19,061 nucleotides of DNA from the NCBI GenBank assembly GCA_948664205.1, contig CAPNDH010000025.1, positions 1 to 19,061 on the forward strand, in the 5' to 3' direction. How positions within the stretch are numbered: position 1 is the stretch's first letter; every line of letters begins with the position of its first letter. Both the position numbers and the translations under genes were made by a program. The notes below the pieces were generated by a model. The model was not told the DNA's origin. It worked only from the letters and a program-made list of their open reading frames with translations, and did no database searches. Below, one piece after another: positions 13,209 through 19,061 of the stretch. The stretch is from an uncultured Clostridia bacterium (GTDB taxonomy: Bacteria > Bacillota > Clostridia > TANB77 > CAG-508).

Positions 13209-13832
13209 TTATTTATAAAGCAACTTTATTCTATTACCATTTTTAGAAATAAAACCTTCATCTACAAGGTTTTTGAGCTCTCTCATCATAGCACTTCTGT
13301 CTACACTTAAATAGTCAGCTAAATTAGTAAAAGATATAGGAATAGTTACAGTTTTACTAAAATCTTTACTAGACAAAATTGAAAAATAACTTAAAAGCTT
13401 TTCTCTTATACTTCTCTTAGATAAAACTTCAATTCTTGTGTTTTGATGAATGGCGTTATTTAAGGTTAGTTCTAATATACTAGAGGATAAAACATTATGA
13501 AATTTACATGTTTGTTTACATTTCTTAAGAATATCATTATGAACTAAAAATAGCACATAACAATTAGTAGTTGCTATAACACTTAGCTCATTATTTGTAT
13601 GAACAGGATAAAAAGCTTCACCAAAAATATCATTTGAGCTAAAGTTATCAACAATATCTTTATTACCATTTAAATCATATCTAATTAAATCAGCTTTTCC
13701 ACTTACTAAAATACAAATCTGACCTCTTTTTTGAATATATGTAGTAATAGTTTCATTCTTTTTAAAAAATTTTTTCTGAATTTTAGAACACCCTTGTTCT
13801 AAACTATCTATCAAATTAGAAATTTCCTCCAC
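13209..13832 (-). CDS. Crp/Fnr-family transcriptional regulator
   Basis: A 207-residue regulator. An N-terminal cyclic-nucleotide-binding-like beta barrel (about 15-120) includes GQICILVSGKADLIRYDLNG and the turn NDIFGEAFYPV. A dimer helix follows, and then a C-terminal winged helix (about 145-207) with FTNLADYLSVDRSAMMREL as the helix-turn-helix. There is no Cys cluster near the N-terminus that would hold an Fe-S centre as in classical Fnr, and the usual cAMP-binding Arg-Ser pair is not evident; the effector is unknown. It starts at GTG, with GAGGAGGG placed 6 nt upstream. It is divergent from nrdD and convergent with yunB. Control of nrdD or of the shared-motif genes is possible but unproven. 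Confidence 0.9.
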   Translation of the reverse strand: MEEISNLIDSLEQGCSKIQKKFFKKNETITTYIQKRGQICILVSGKADLIRYDLNGNKDIVDNFSSNDIFGEAFYPVHTNNELSVIATTNCYVLFLVHNDILKKCKQTCKFHNVLSSSILELTLNNAIHQNTRIEVLSKRSIREKLLSYFSILSSKDFSKTVTIPISFTNLADYLSVDRSAMMRELKNLVDEGFISKNGNRIKLLYK

Positions 13833-13869
13833 AAAATTCCCTCCTCTATCATATACTATATAATAATAT

Positions 13870-13927
13870 TGTAGGGGCTCAATCGGTAAGGAATACTACA
13901 TAGGAATACCGAATTGCGCCCTTTTTT
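13870..13927. repeat. TGTAGGGGC-type hairpin element followed by a T run
   Basis: GGGCTCAATCGGTA (13875-13888) pairs with TACCGAATTGCGCCC (13907-13921), with small bulges, and a run of six T follows (13922-13927). It starts with TGTAGGGGC, like the dispersed repeat at 13967. It lies upstream of the leftward regulator, so a role as its terminator is excluded; read rightward it has the form of a terminator. Confidence 0.6.
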
Positions 13928-13966
13928 ATAGAATAAGAAAATCGACTTTTGTAATATATCCTACAC

Positions 13967-14005
13967 TGTAGGGGGTCGTCGCCTTATCAAGCCATCCGAA
14001 TATCG
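13967..14005. repeat. Dispersed repeat, TGTAG-GTCGTnGCCTTATCAAG type, copy 2
   Basis: TGTAGGGGGTCGTCGCCTTA followed by TCAAGCCATCCGAATATCG matches copy 1 at 9612-9648 over nearly its whole length. It lies in the same intergenic gap as the related TGTAGGGGC hairpin. Confidence 0.7.
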
Positions 14006-14217
14006 AATCTACATTTATTCTTTATCATACAGTAAATATACAACTATTTATAAAGTTTGTCAAAAAATACTGGCTGTTTTTATGTAAAGATTATACCCTA
14101 AAACTACTGAAAAATCAACATTTTTTGACAAAAACTTTTTGTAACATAAATGTAATATTTGCTACAAATACTGAAAACAAAAGCATACAGAATTTTAAAA
14201 ATAAAAAAAACAAAAAA

Positions 14218-14231
14218 GTTGCAATTGCAAC
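14218..14231. promoter_or_regulatory. Perfect 14-bp palindrome GTTGCAATTGCAAC, possible operator of nrdD
   Basis: The palindrome ends 21 nt upstream of TATAAT (14253-14258), the best -10 candidate for nrdD, and so overlaps or adjoins the -35 region, where no good -35 box exists. That arrangement suits an activator or repressor site. It does not look like the NrdR box I know. Confidence 0.4.
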
Positions 14232-14252
14232 AGAAAATACAAAATGTTGATA

Positions 14253-14258
14253 TATAAT
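14253..14258 (+). promoter_or_regulatory. Possible -10 box of nrdD
   Basis: TATAAT is a perfect -10 match, but the -35 position (about 14230-14235) reads ACAGAA. A promoter here would need an activator, perhaps at the palindrome 14218-14231. The resulting leader of about 150 nt would contain both hairpins at 14291-14385. Confidence 0.35.
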
Positions 14259-14290
14259 TAAGGCATAAAAAAACAAAAAGCAAGAATAAA

Positions 14291-14385
14291 ATTTTCTAAG
14301 TGGCAAAGCCACATAAGAAAATCTAATTCTTCAATAACCATCTTCTAAGGAAACTCACCGTTATCACGGATGATTTTCCTAAGAA
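14291..14385 (+). promoter_or_regulatory. Two strong hairpins in the nrdD leader
   Basis: Hairpin 1 pairs ATTTTCT (14291-14297) with AGAAAAT (14316-14322) and TGGC (14301-14304) with GCCA (14308-14311). Hairpin 2 is longer: TTCT/AGAA, AGGAAA/TTTCCT, TCA/TGA and CCGT/ACGG stack in turn from 14343 to 14385 around a TATC loop, ending 14 nt before the ribosome site. Such an arrangement may control message stability or translation of nrdD. I do not recognise a riboswitch core. Confidence 0.5.
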
Positions 14386-14411
14386 TATGAAAAAAATAGG
14401 GGGAGCAAAAA

Positions 14412-16538
14412 ATGAAGGTAATCAAAAGAGACGGAAGAGCTGTTGACTATAATAGAGAAAAAATAGAAATAGCAATTCAAAAAGCAAATGAAGAAGTAAC
14501 AAGAAAAGAAAGGATAACAAAAGAAGAAATAAGAGGAATAACAAAGTATATTGAAGAACTAGACAAAAAAAGAATTCTAGTAGAAGATATACAAGATATT
14601 ATAGAACAACAACTTATGGATCTTAAGAAATTCGAACTTGCTAAAAAATATATGATTTATCGTTACACAAGAGCATTAGTTAGAAAAGCAAATACAACAG
14701 ATGAATCTATATTAGGCTTAATAAAAAATCAAAACAAAGAATTATTAGAAGAAAATTCAAATAAAAATGCAGTACTAGCATCAACACAAAGAGACTATAT
14801 AGCAGGTGAAGTTTCAAAAGACTTAACAAAAAGAATTTTATTACCTGAAAAAATAACAAAAGCACATGAAGAAGGAATACTTCATTTTCATGATATGGAT
14901 TATTTCTTACAACCAATATTCAATTGTTGCTTAATAAATATAGGAGATATGTTAGATAATGGAACAGTAATGAACGGAAAATTACTAGAATCTCCAAAAA
15001 GTTTCCAAACAGCATGTACAGTTATGACACAAATAATTGCAGCAGTAGCATCAAACCAATATGGTGGACAATCAGTAGATGTTAGCCACTTAGGAAAATA
15101 TGTAAGAAAAAGCTATGAAAAATTCATAAAACAATTAACAGAAGAATTTGGAGAAGAACTATCTACTGAAATGATTGAAAGAATAGCAAAACAAAGATTA
15201 AAAAAAGAGATTGAAGCAGGTGTTCAAACAATTCAATATCAAATAAATACATTAATGACAACAAATGGACAATCTCCATTCGTAACATTATTTTTAAACT
15301 TAAAACAAGATGACCCATACATTGAAGAAAATGCAATGGTTATAGAAGAAATTATAAGACAAAGATATGAAGGTATAAAAAATGAAAAAGGTGTATATGT
15401 AACACCAGCATTCCCTAAATTAATATATGTTTTAGACGAACACAACTGCCTAAAAGGTGGAAAATATGATTACCTAACAAAGCTTGCAGTAAAATGTTCA
15501 GCAAAACGTTTATATCCAGATTACATATCTGCTAAAAAAATGCGTGAAAACTATGAAGGAAACGTATTTAGCCCAATGGGATGTAGAAGTTTCTTAGCAC
15601 CATGGAAAAATGAAAAAGGTGAATATGTATTTGAAGGAAGATTCAACCAAGGTGTAGTAAGTATAAACTTACCACAAATAGGAATTATAGCAGATGGAGA
15701 CGAAGAAAAATTCTGGAAATTATTAGACGAAAGATTAGAAATATGTAAAGAAGCCTTAATGTGTAGACATTATGCATTACTAGGAACTTTATCAGACACA
15801 TCTCCAGTACACTGGAGATATGGAGCAATAACACGTATGCCAGCAGGAGAAAAGGTAGACGACCTATTAAACAGCTGTTATTCAACAATTTCTTTAGGAT
15901 ATATAGGAATATATGAAATTACAAAATTAATAAAAGGTGTATCACACACAACTAAAGAAGGACACGACTTTGCAATTGAAGTAATGAAACACCTAAGAGA
16001 AACAACAGACAGATGGAAGAAAGAAACAGGTTTAGGATTTGCATTATATGGAACACCAGCAGAAAGCCTATGCTACAGATTTGCAAAAATAGATAAAGAA
16101 AAATTTGGAGAAATAAAAGACATAACAGACAAAGGATATTACACAAACTCATATCACGTAGATGTTAGAGAAGAAATAGATGCATTCGAAAAATTATCAT
16201 TTGAAAGTGAATTCCAAAAAATATCATCAGGAGGAGCAATTTCATATGTAGAAATACCAAATATGAGACACAACCTAAAAGCATTAGAAGACCTAGTAAA
16301 ATTCATATATGAAAATATACAATATGCAGAATTTAACACGAAATCAGACTACTGTCATGTATGTGGTTTTGATGGAGAAATAATAATAAATGACAACATG
16401 GAATGGGAATGCCCAAACTGTGGAAATAAAGATAAAAACAAAATGAATGTAACAAGAAGAACTTGCGGATACTTAGGAGAAAACTTCTGGAACGAAGGAA
16501 AAACAAAAGAAATAAAATCAAGAGTATTACATTTATAA
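14412..16538 (+). CDS. nrdD: Anaerobic (class III) ribonucleoside-triphosphate reductase
   Basis: A 708-residue NrdD, which reduces ribonucleoside triphosphates to the deoxy forms under anaerobic conditions by a glycyl radical. The N-terminal ATP cone (about 1-90; MKVIKRDGRAVDYNREKIEI) provides allosteric control. The catalytic barrel holds FNCCLINIGDML (Cys172/173) and SPMGCRSFLAPW (Cys391). The C-terminus has the zinc site CHVC plus CPNC and the glycyl-radical loop RRTCGYLG with Gly686 as the radical site. All key residues are present and the length is normal. A GGGGGAG ribosome site precedes the ATG. It is followed by its activase gene nrdG on the same strand, with a repeat between them. 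Confidence 0.98.
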   Translation: MKVIKRDGRAVDYNREKIEIAIQKANEEVTRKERITKEEIRGITKYIEELDKKRILVEDIQDIIEQQLMDLKKFELAKKYMIYRYTRALVRKANTTDESILGLIKNQNKELLEENSNKNAVLASTQRDYIAGEVSKDLTKRILLPEKITKAHEEGILHFHDMDYFLQPIFNCCLINIGDMLDNGTVMNGKLLESPKSFQTACTVMTQIIAAVASNQYGGQSVDVSHLGKYVRKSYEKFIKQLTEEFGEELSTEMIERIAKQRLKKEIEAGVQTIQYQINTLMTTNGQSPFVTLFLNLKQDDPYIEENAMVIEEIIRQRYEGIKNEKGVYVTPAFPKLIYVLDEHNCLKGGKYDYLTKLAVKCSAKRLYPDYISAKKMRENYEGNVFSPMGCRSFLAPWKNEKGEYVFEGRFNQGVVSINLPQIGIIADGDEEKFWKLLDERLEICKEALMCRHYALLGTLSDTSPVHWRYGAITRMPAGEKVDDLLNSCYSTISLGYIGIYEITKLIKGVSHTTKEGHDFAIEVMKHLRETTDRWKKETGLGFALYGTPAESLCYRFAKIDKEKFGEIKDITDKGYYTNSYHVDVREEIDAFEKLSFESEFQKISSGGAISYVEIPNMRHNLKALEDLVKFIYENIQYAEFNTKSDYCHVCGFDGEIIINDNMEWECPNCGNKDKNKMNVTRRTCGYLGENFWNEGKTKEIKSRVLHL

Positions 16539-16540
16539 TA

Positions 16541-16637
16541 AGAAGTTGGAAGTTAGAAGTTGGAAGTTAGAATTAGGGTAAATACTTCGAAGAAATTACC
16601 CTATAATCTAACCTCCAACTTCCAACCTCTAACCGAC
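16541..16637. repeat. Inverted repeat of GAAGTTGGAAGTT units between nrdD and nrdG
   Basis: The left arm (about 16542-16580) is built of GAAGTTGG and GAAGTTAG units ending in TTAGGGTAA. The right arm (about 16596-16634) is its near-complement, starting TTACCCTATAATC. It starts 3 nt after the nrdD stop and ends just before the nrdG ribosome site. Related units occur after sipL at 11758. With a long hairpin and no T tract, it may set the ratio of nrdD to nrdG message. Confidence 0.9.
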
Positions 16638-16652
16638 GAAGGAGGCCAAAAA

Positions 16653-17198
16653 ATGAACTATGCAAAAATAAGAAAATGTGACGTAGCAAACGGACCAGGA
16701 GTAAGAGTATCACTATTTGTAAGTGGATGTAATCATCACTGCAAAAACTGCTTCAACCCAGAAGCATGGAACTTCAATTATGGAGAAGAATTTACTAAAA
16801 AAGAAGAAGACCAAATAATAGAAGACCTAAAACCAGATTATATAACAGGTTTAAGTTTACTAGGAGGAGAACCCTTCGAACAAAAAAATCAAGAAGGTTT
16901 AGCACCACTTGTAAGTAAAGTAAAACAAGAATATCCAGACAAAAAAATATGGTGCTACACAGGTTTTACATTTGATGAACAAATACTAGGAAAAATGGTA
17001 AATGAAGAACATAGAGAAACAACAAAACAAATGCTAGAAAACATAGATTATATAGTAGATGGAAAATTCGTAAACGAGTTAAAAGACCCTAAACTTCAAT
17101 TCAGAGGTTCATCAAACCAAAGAATAATAGACGTAAAGAAAAGCTTAGCGGAAAACGAAATAGTATTATGGGACGGATTAAATAAAGATGTAGGATAG
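16653..17198 (+). CDS. nrdG: Anaerobic ribonucleotide reductase activating protein (radical SAM)
   Basis: A 181-residue radical-SAM activase which uses S-adenosylmethionine and a [4Fe-4S] cluster to form the glycyl radical on NrdD. The cluster motif CNHHCKNC has Cys26, Cys30 and Cys33. FNPEAWNF follows, as is usual for NrdG, and SLLGGEPFEQKN is the glycine-rich SAM-binding strand. IWCYTGFTFDEQ and IDYIVDGKFVNELKDPKLQF complete the fold. The start is the ATG at 16653, set by GAAGGAGG just upstream. An earlier ATG at 16560 lies in the repeat element and would add unrelated residues. It follows nrdD, as in most anaerobes. Confidence 0.97.
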   Translation: MNYAKIRKCDVANGPGVRVSLFVSGCNHHCKNCFNPEAWNFNYGEEFTKKEEDQIIEDLKPDYITGLSLLGGEPFEQKNQEGLAPLVSKVKQEYPDKKIWCYTGFTFDEQILGKMVNEEHRETTKQMLENIDYIVDGKFVNELKDPKLQFRGSSNQRIIDVKKSLAENEIVLWDGLNKDVG

Positions 17199-17310
17199 AA
17201 AAGGAAAGATTTGGGACGTGTCTAAAAGTTTACAAAGTTAAATAACTAAGAATATTCGAAGTTACTTGACTATTTGTAAATTTTTAGACACGTCCCAAAT
17301 CTTTCTTTTT
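17199..17310. repeat. Long inverted repeat with TTGGGACG core after nrdG
   Basis: The arms 17199-17236 and 17273-17310 are inverted copies over 38 nt with only two mismatched positions. The core reads GATTTGGGACGTGTCTAAAA. It begins directly after the nrdG stop codon and ends in a T run (TCTTTCTTTTTTC), so it can serve as a terminator. The outer part matches the element at 13093-13208, while the inner part differs in both arms together, which keeps the pairing. Confidence 0.93.
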
Positions 17311-17321
17311 TCAAAAAACAA

Positions 17322-17350
17322 TTGACATAACCAAATAAAAGTAATATAAT
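17322..17350 (+). promoter_or_regulatory. Strong sigma-A promoter of the 122-residue gene
   Basis: Perfect consensus boxes TTGACA (17322-17327) and TATAAT (17345-17350) are spaced by 17 nt, as strong as can be predicted. The start should be near 17357, placing the shared 16-nt motif at the beginning of the leader. Confidence 0.85.
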
Positions 17351-17359
17351 GTGCACAGA

Positions 17360-17375
17360 AACTGTTAACAATTCT
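17360..17375 (+). promoter_or_regulatory. Shared leader motif AACTGTTAACAATTCT, copy 2
   Basis: Identical over 16 nt with 11882-11897 and in the same place relative to a strong promoter (9 nt after the -10 box here, 11 nt there). The flanking bases differ, which argues for a conserved site rather than a recent duplication. Confidence 0.55.
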
Positions 17376-17405
17376 CGAAATCAAAGTTGATAAGGAGGAA
17401 AAACT

Positions 17406-17774
17406 ATGGTAGGAAAACTTAGGATTCATGAGGCAACAGTAGAAAATGTATATCATTCAGAATTTGATAAGAAATTTTACGTAATAAGAATTACGTATGG
17501 AAGAAGAGATCGGCAATATTCTATTAATCTTTGTGAAGGAAGCAAAGGAATGAAAGCAGTTAAGAAATTTTTAGATGTAGAAAATTTAGAAGATCTTGAA
17601 GGTCGAACTGTTTCATATATTGCTGCCAATGATATAGACGAGCCCAGTAAAGCTGGAGTTTGGATGTTAGCCAACAAAGATGGAACACTGTTTTTAGATC
17701 TTAAAACATATGATATAAGAAATAAGCAACAGGTAAAAAAGGAAATAACTAAATTCGTATTTAGTGAATTCTAA
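17406..17774 (+). CDS. Hypothetical protein, 122 aa
   Basis: I do not recognise the family. The protein is soluble and looks like a small alpha/beta or beta-barrel fold: KLRIHEATVENVYHSEFDKK, FYVIRITYGRRDRQYSINL, a helix KGMKAVKKFLDVEN, and GRTVSYIAANDIDEPSK. No metal or nucleotide motif is visible. It is well expressed to judge by a consensus promoter, and AAGGAGG lies 9 nt upstream of the ATG. It probably shares a transcript with the 64-residue ORF 50 nt downstream, which also has a good ribosome site, and both end at the terminator at 18077. The shared leader motif links its control to the 58-residue membrane protein. Confidence 0.75.
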   Translation: MVGKLRIHEATVENVYHSEFDKKFYVIRITYGRRDRQYSINLCEGSKGMKAVKKFLDVENLEDLEGRTVSYIAANDIDEPSKAGVWMLANKDGTLFLDLKTYDIRNKQQVKKEITKFVFSEF

Positions 17775-17824
17775 AAAACAAATTCTATAACCTTGTATTT
17801 AAAATTGAAAGGAAGGTATAATTT

Positions 17825-18019
17825 ATGGAATTTAGAAAAGGACTGAAAGAGGAATTGGAAAAAGAAGGAATACACATACAAACAGAAAAGAAAATATTGG
17901 ACATTTCATCTACTGACATCGTTCGGCTGAATAAACAAATAGGACAGATGGTTGAAGAAGATAGGCAAATGCTAAATCAAAGCCCTGGAATGGCAGATAG
18001 ATATCCAATAACGAAGTAA
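17825..18019 (+). CDS. Hypothetical protein, 64 aa
   Basis: A small, charged, helical protein (FRKGLKEELEKEGIHIQTEK, then RLNKQIGQMVEEDRQML) with no membrane segment and no family I recognise. The ribosome site GAAAGGAAGGTATA stands at the right distance from ATG 17825. It lies 50 nt after the 122-residue gene and before a strong terminator, so the two form a likely two-gene operon. Confidence 0.65.
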   Translation: MEFRKGLKEELEKEGIHIQTEKKILDISSTDIVRLNKQIGQMVEEDRQMLNQSPGMADRYPITK

Positions 18020-18076
18020 ATAACCGAAAGCAAGCAATGAAAGATATAAAAAAATGTGCTTAGCGAATTAAAAAAT

Positions 18077-18116
18077 AGCTCTCAAAAAGTATCTACTTTT
18101 TGAGAGCTGTTTTTTT
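18077..18116. terminator. Strong bidirectional terminator
   Basis: AGCTCTCAAAAAGT (18077-18090) pairs perfectly with ACTTTTTGAGAGCT (18095-18108) around an ATCT loop. A run of seven T follows on the plus strand (18110-18116) and a run of T on the minus strand. It ends the small operon from the left and the CPBP gene from the right. Confidence 0.93.
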
Positions 18117-18780
18117 AAATTAAATGTGCTAGTAAATTAAAATAGCTATGAATGGAAATTGTTACTAGTATATCTTTTGTTTTATAATATCGAAATCCCA
18201 AATATAATGATACAATCATGTAAAACCATATATAATAAAAAGGATTAGGATCATGAATAACATGTATACCTGCAAAGACTACACTAGAAACAATAATAAA
18301 CAATATTTTATTGTTTATAAACTTAGATGGTAATAACCGAAATATAAGTTCTTCTTTTATAGGTGCAATAATAATTGAACTTATAAAACTAAAGATAGGA
18401 AATTGTTGATCACGTGCATTTAAAGCAGTTTGATTTGCTGGCTCTCCAAGCATAAAAAAATAAAGAATAAGTAAATGAAGAACGTAAATAGGAAGAGCCA
18501 TACAAAGTTCAACTTCAATTTTATAAAGCTTTACTACTATACTAAACATATTAACATTTTCTTTATTATGGATTTTATTGCTTAGATCAACTATACATAT
18601 TGCAATACCTAATATTGAAACAGTTATAAAAGTAAGATGAAATGGAATCTGCAATATGAATGGCAAATTTAAGCCTACAATAAAAATAAGTATAAATAAA
18701 ATATAGAATAAAAATGCTAAAATTCTCCGTGTTTTATCTTTTTTTATGAAATTGTAAAACTGCCGTGCTATAATGCTCAT
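18115..18780 (-). CDS. CPBP family intramembrane metalloprotease
   Basis: A 221-residue integral membrane protein with about six to seven hydrophobic segments. It has the CPBP (Abi, Rce1-like) signature: PIKEELIFRLL with Glu143, Glu144 and Arg148; FAGIHVIHD with His173; and SIHSYFNLLAHL with His211 and Asn215. These residues usually coordinate metal and water for cleavage within the membrane. In Firmicutes the family includes prenyl-protein and bacteriocin-immunity type proteases; the substrate here is unknown. A clear AAGGAGG lies 9 nt before the ATG, and a promoter (TTGTGT, 17 nt, TATAAT) is further upstream. Its stop codon overlaps the shared terminator. Confidence 0.9.
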   Translation of the reverse strand: MSIIARQFYNFIKKDKTRRILAFLFYILFILIFIVGLNLPFILQIPFHLTFITVSILGIAICIVDLSNKIHNKENVNMFSIVVKLYKIEVELCMALPIYVLHLLILYFFMLGEPANQTALNARDQQFPIFSFISSIIIAPIKEELIFRLLPSKFINNKILFIIVSSVVFAGIHVIHDPNPFYYIWFYMIVSLYLGFRYYKTKDILVTISIHSYFNLLAHLI

Positions 18781-18865
18781 TTAGTTATCCTCCTTAATAA
18801 TCAAATTTTAGCTTTTTAACAATTATGTTTTAAGCTTGTCTATATTACTATTAAAATCAATATAC

Positions 18866-18894
18866 ATTATAGCATAATTTTATGTAAAACACAA
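18866..18894 (-). promoter_or_regulatory. Sigma-A promoter of the CPBP gene
   Basis: Reading leftward, TTGTGT (18889-18894), a 17-nt spacer and TATAAT (18866-18871) are followed by an 80-nt leader and the CPBP start. Confidence 0.5.
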
Positions 18895-18971
18895 TATATT
18901 TAAAAACAAAAAAATTATATTAATACATACGTATGAGTATAGTTTAGTAAAAAGCAGAATTTTATAAATAG

Positions 18972-19003
18972 AAAACTCGAAAGCGAATGCTTTCGAGTTT
19001 TTT
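18972..19003. terminator. Intrinsic terminator of rpsI
   Basis: CTCGAAAGC (18976-18984) and GCTTTCGAG (18989-18997) pair perfectly around GAAT, with A/T runs on both sides (AAAA before, TTTTTT after). It begins a few bases past the leftward rpsI stop and can stop transcription in both directions. Confidence 0.9.
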
Positions 19004-19009
19004 GAAATT

Positions 19010-19061
19010 TTATCTCTTAGAGAATTGTGGTGCTTTTCTAGCTTTTTTAAGACCGTATTTT
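19010..19061 (-). CDS. rpsI: Ribosomal protein S9, C-terminal end (cut by window edge)
   Basis: Reading leftward from the window edge, the last 16 codons and stop give KYGLKKARKAPQFSKR. This is the highly conserved end of ribosomal protein S9, whose C-terminal Lys-Arg reaches the P site of the 30S subunit. The rest of the gene, and probably rplM upstream of it, lies beyond the window. Confidence 0.95.
   Translation of the reverse strand, partial: KYGLKKARKAPQFSKR

Larger units (their letters stand above)
13833..14411. other. Long intergenic region between the regulator and nrdD: repeats, then the nrdD leader
   Basis: The 579-nt gap has two parts. From 13869 to 14005 it holds a G+C-rich hairpin element and a dispersed repeat copy. 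From 14010 to 14411 it is A+T-rich and contains a TTGACA at 14125-14130 without a good -10 partner, a perfect palindrome GTTGCAATTGCAAC, a TATAAT, and two stable hairpins just before nrdD. I see no coding frame with a ribosome site. Confidence 0.6.

Noticed and set aside
13110..13310. A 66-codon rightward frame across the inverted repeat and the end of the regulator gene
   Set aside because: It is made of repeat DNA plus the antisense of the Crp/Fnr-type coding region, with no homology-like features.
16560..16652. An upstream ATG extending nrdG by 31 codons
   Set aside because: These codons are the GAAGTTGG inverted repeat itself, and the real ribosome site GAAGGAGG lies just before the ATG at 16653.

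Overview
The base composition (strongly A+T-rich), the Shine-Dalgarno sites and the gene content point to an anaerobic, spore-forming member of the Clostridia. The sporulation genes yabG, sipL-like and yunB, the small protein Veg and an oxygen-sensitive class III ribonucleotide reductase (nrdD/nrdG) support this. The exact species cannot be read from the sequence.

Left part (1 to about 8170) looks like the right-hand portion of an integrative mobilizable element. It opens with the frameshifted C-terminal end of a probable Pre/Mob (MobV-type) relaxase. Two leftward genes follow: a 109-residue unknown and a Cys-rich, DUF6076-like zinc protein whose natural start is cut off by a 1-nt frameshift in an A tract. 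After a structured non-coding stretch come rightward cargo genes: a 60-residue protein, an AlbA_2/Schlafen-type putative ATP-binding regulator with an in-frame DKKTQ repeat, a membrane-anchored DNA/RNA non-specific endonuclease and two unknown proteins. The module ends with a large serine recombinase and a small overlapping partner ORF. A relaxase with a large serine recombinase recalls the Tn4451 type of element, but the left end lies outside the window.

Right part (about 8175 to the end) is chromosomal housekeeping and sporulation DNA. In order it holds a zinc-ribbon protein (leftward), YabG coat protease, Veg, a SipL-like DUF3794/LysM protein, an unlisted 58-residue membrane protein, YunB, a Crp/Fnr-type regulator (leftward), NrdD plus NrdG, two unknown small proteins, a CPBP membrane protease (leftward), and the last codons of ribosomal protein S9 (leftward, cut by the window edge).

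The right part is also studded with non-coding repeats placed directly after stop codons. There are three long inverted repeats with a GGGACG core, two GAAGTTGGAAGTT-type elements, a TGAATA/TTCATT palindrome, and copies of a TGTAGGGG-type repeat. Two unrelated small genes share a strong sigma-A promoter followed by the same 16-nt near-palindromic leader motif (AACTGTTAACAATTCT), suggesting common control. The nrdD gene has a 578-nt upstream region with two strong hairpins and a perfect 14-bp palindrome. No tRNA, rRNA or CRISPR array was seen.
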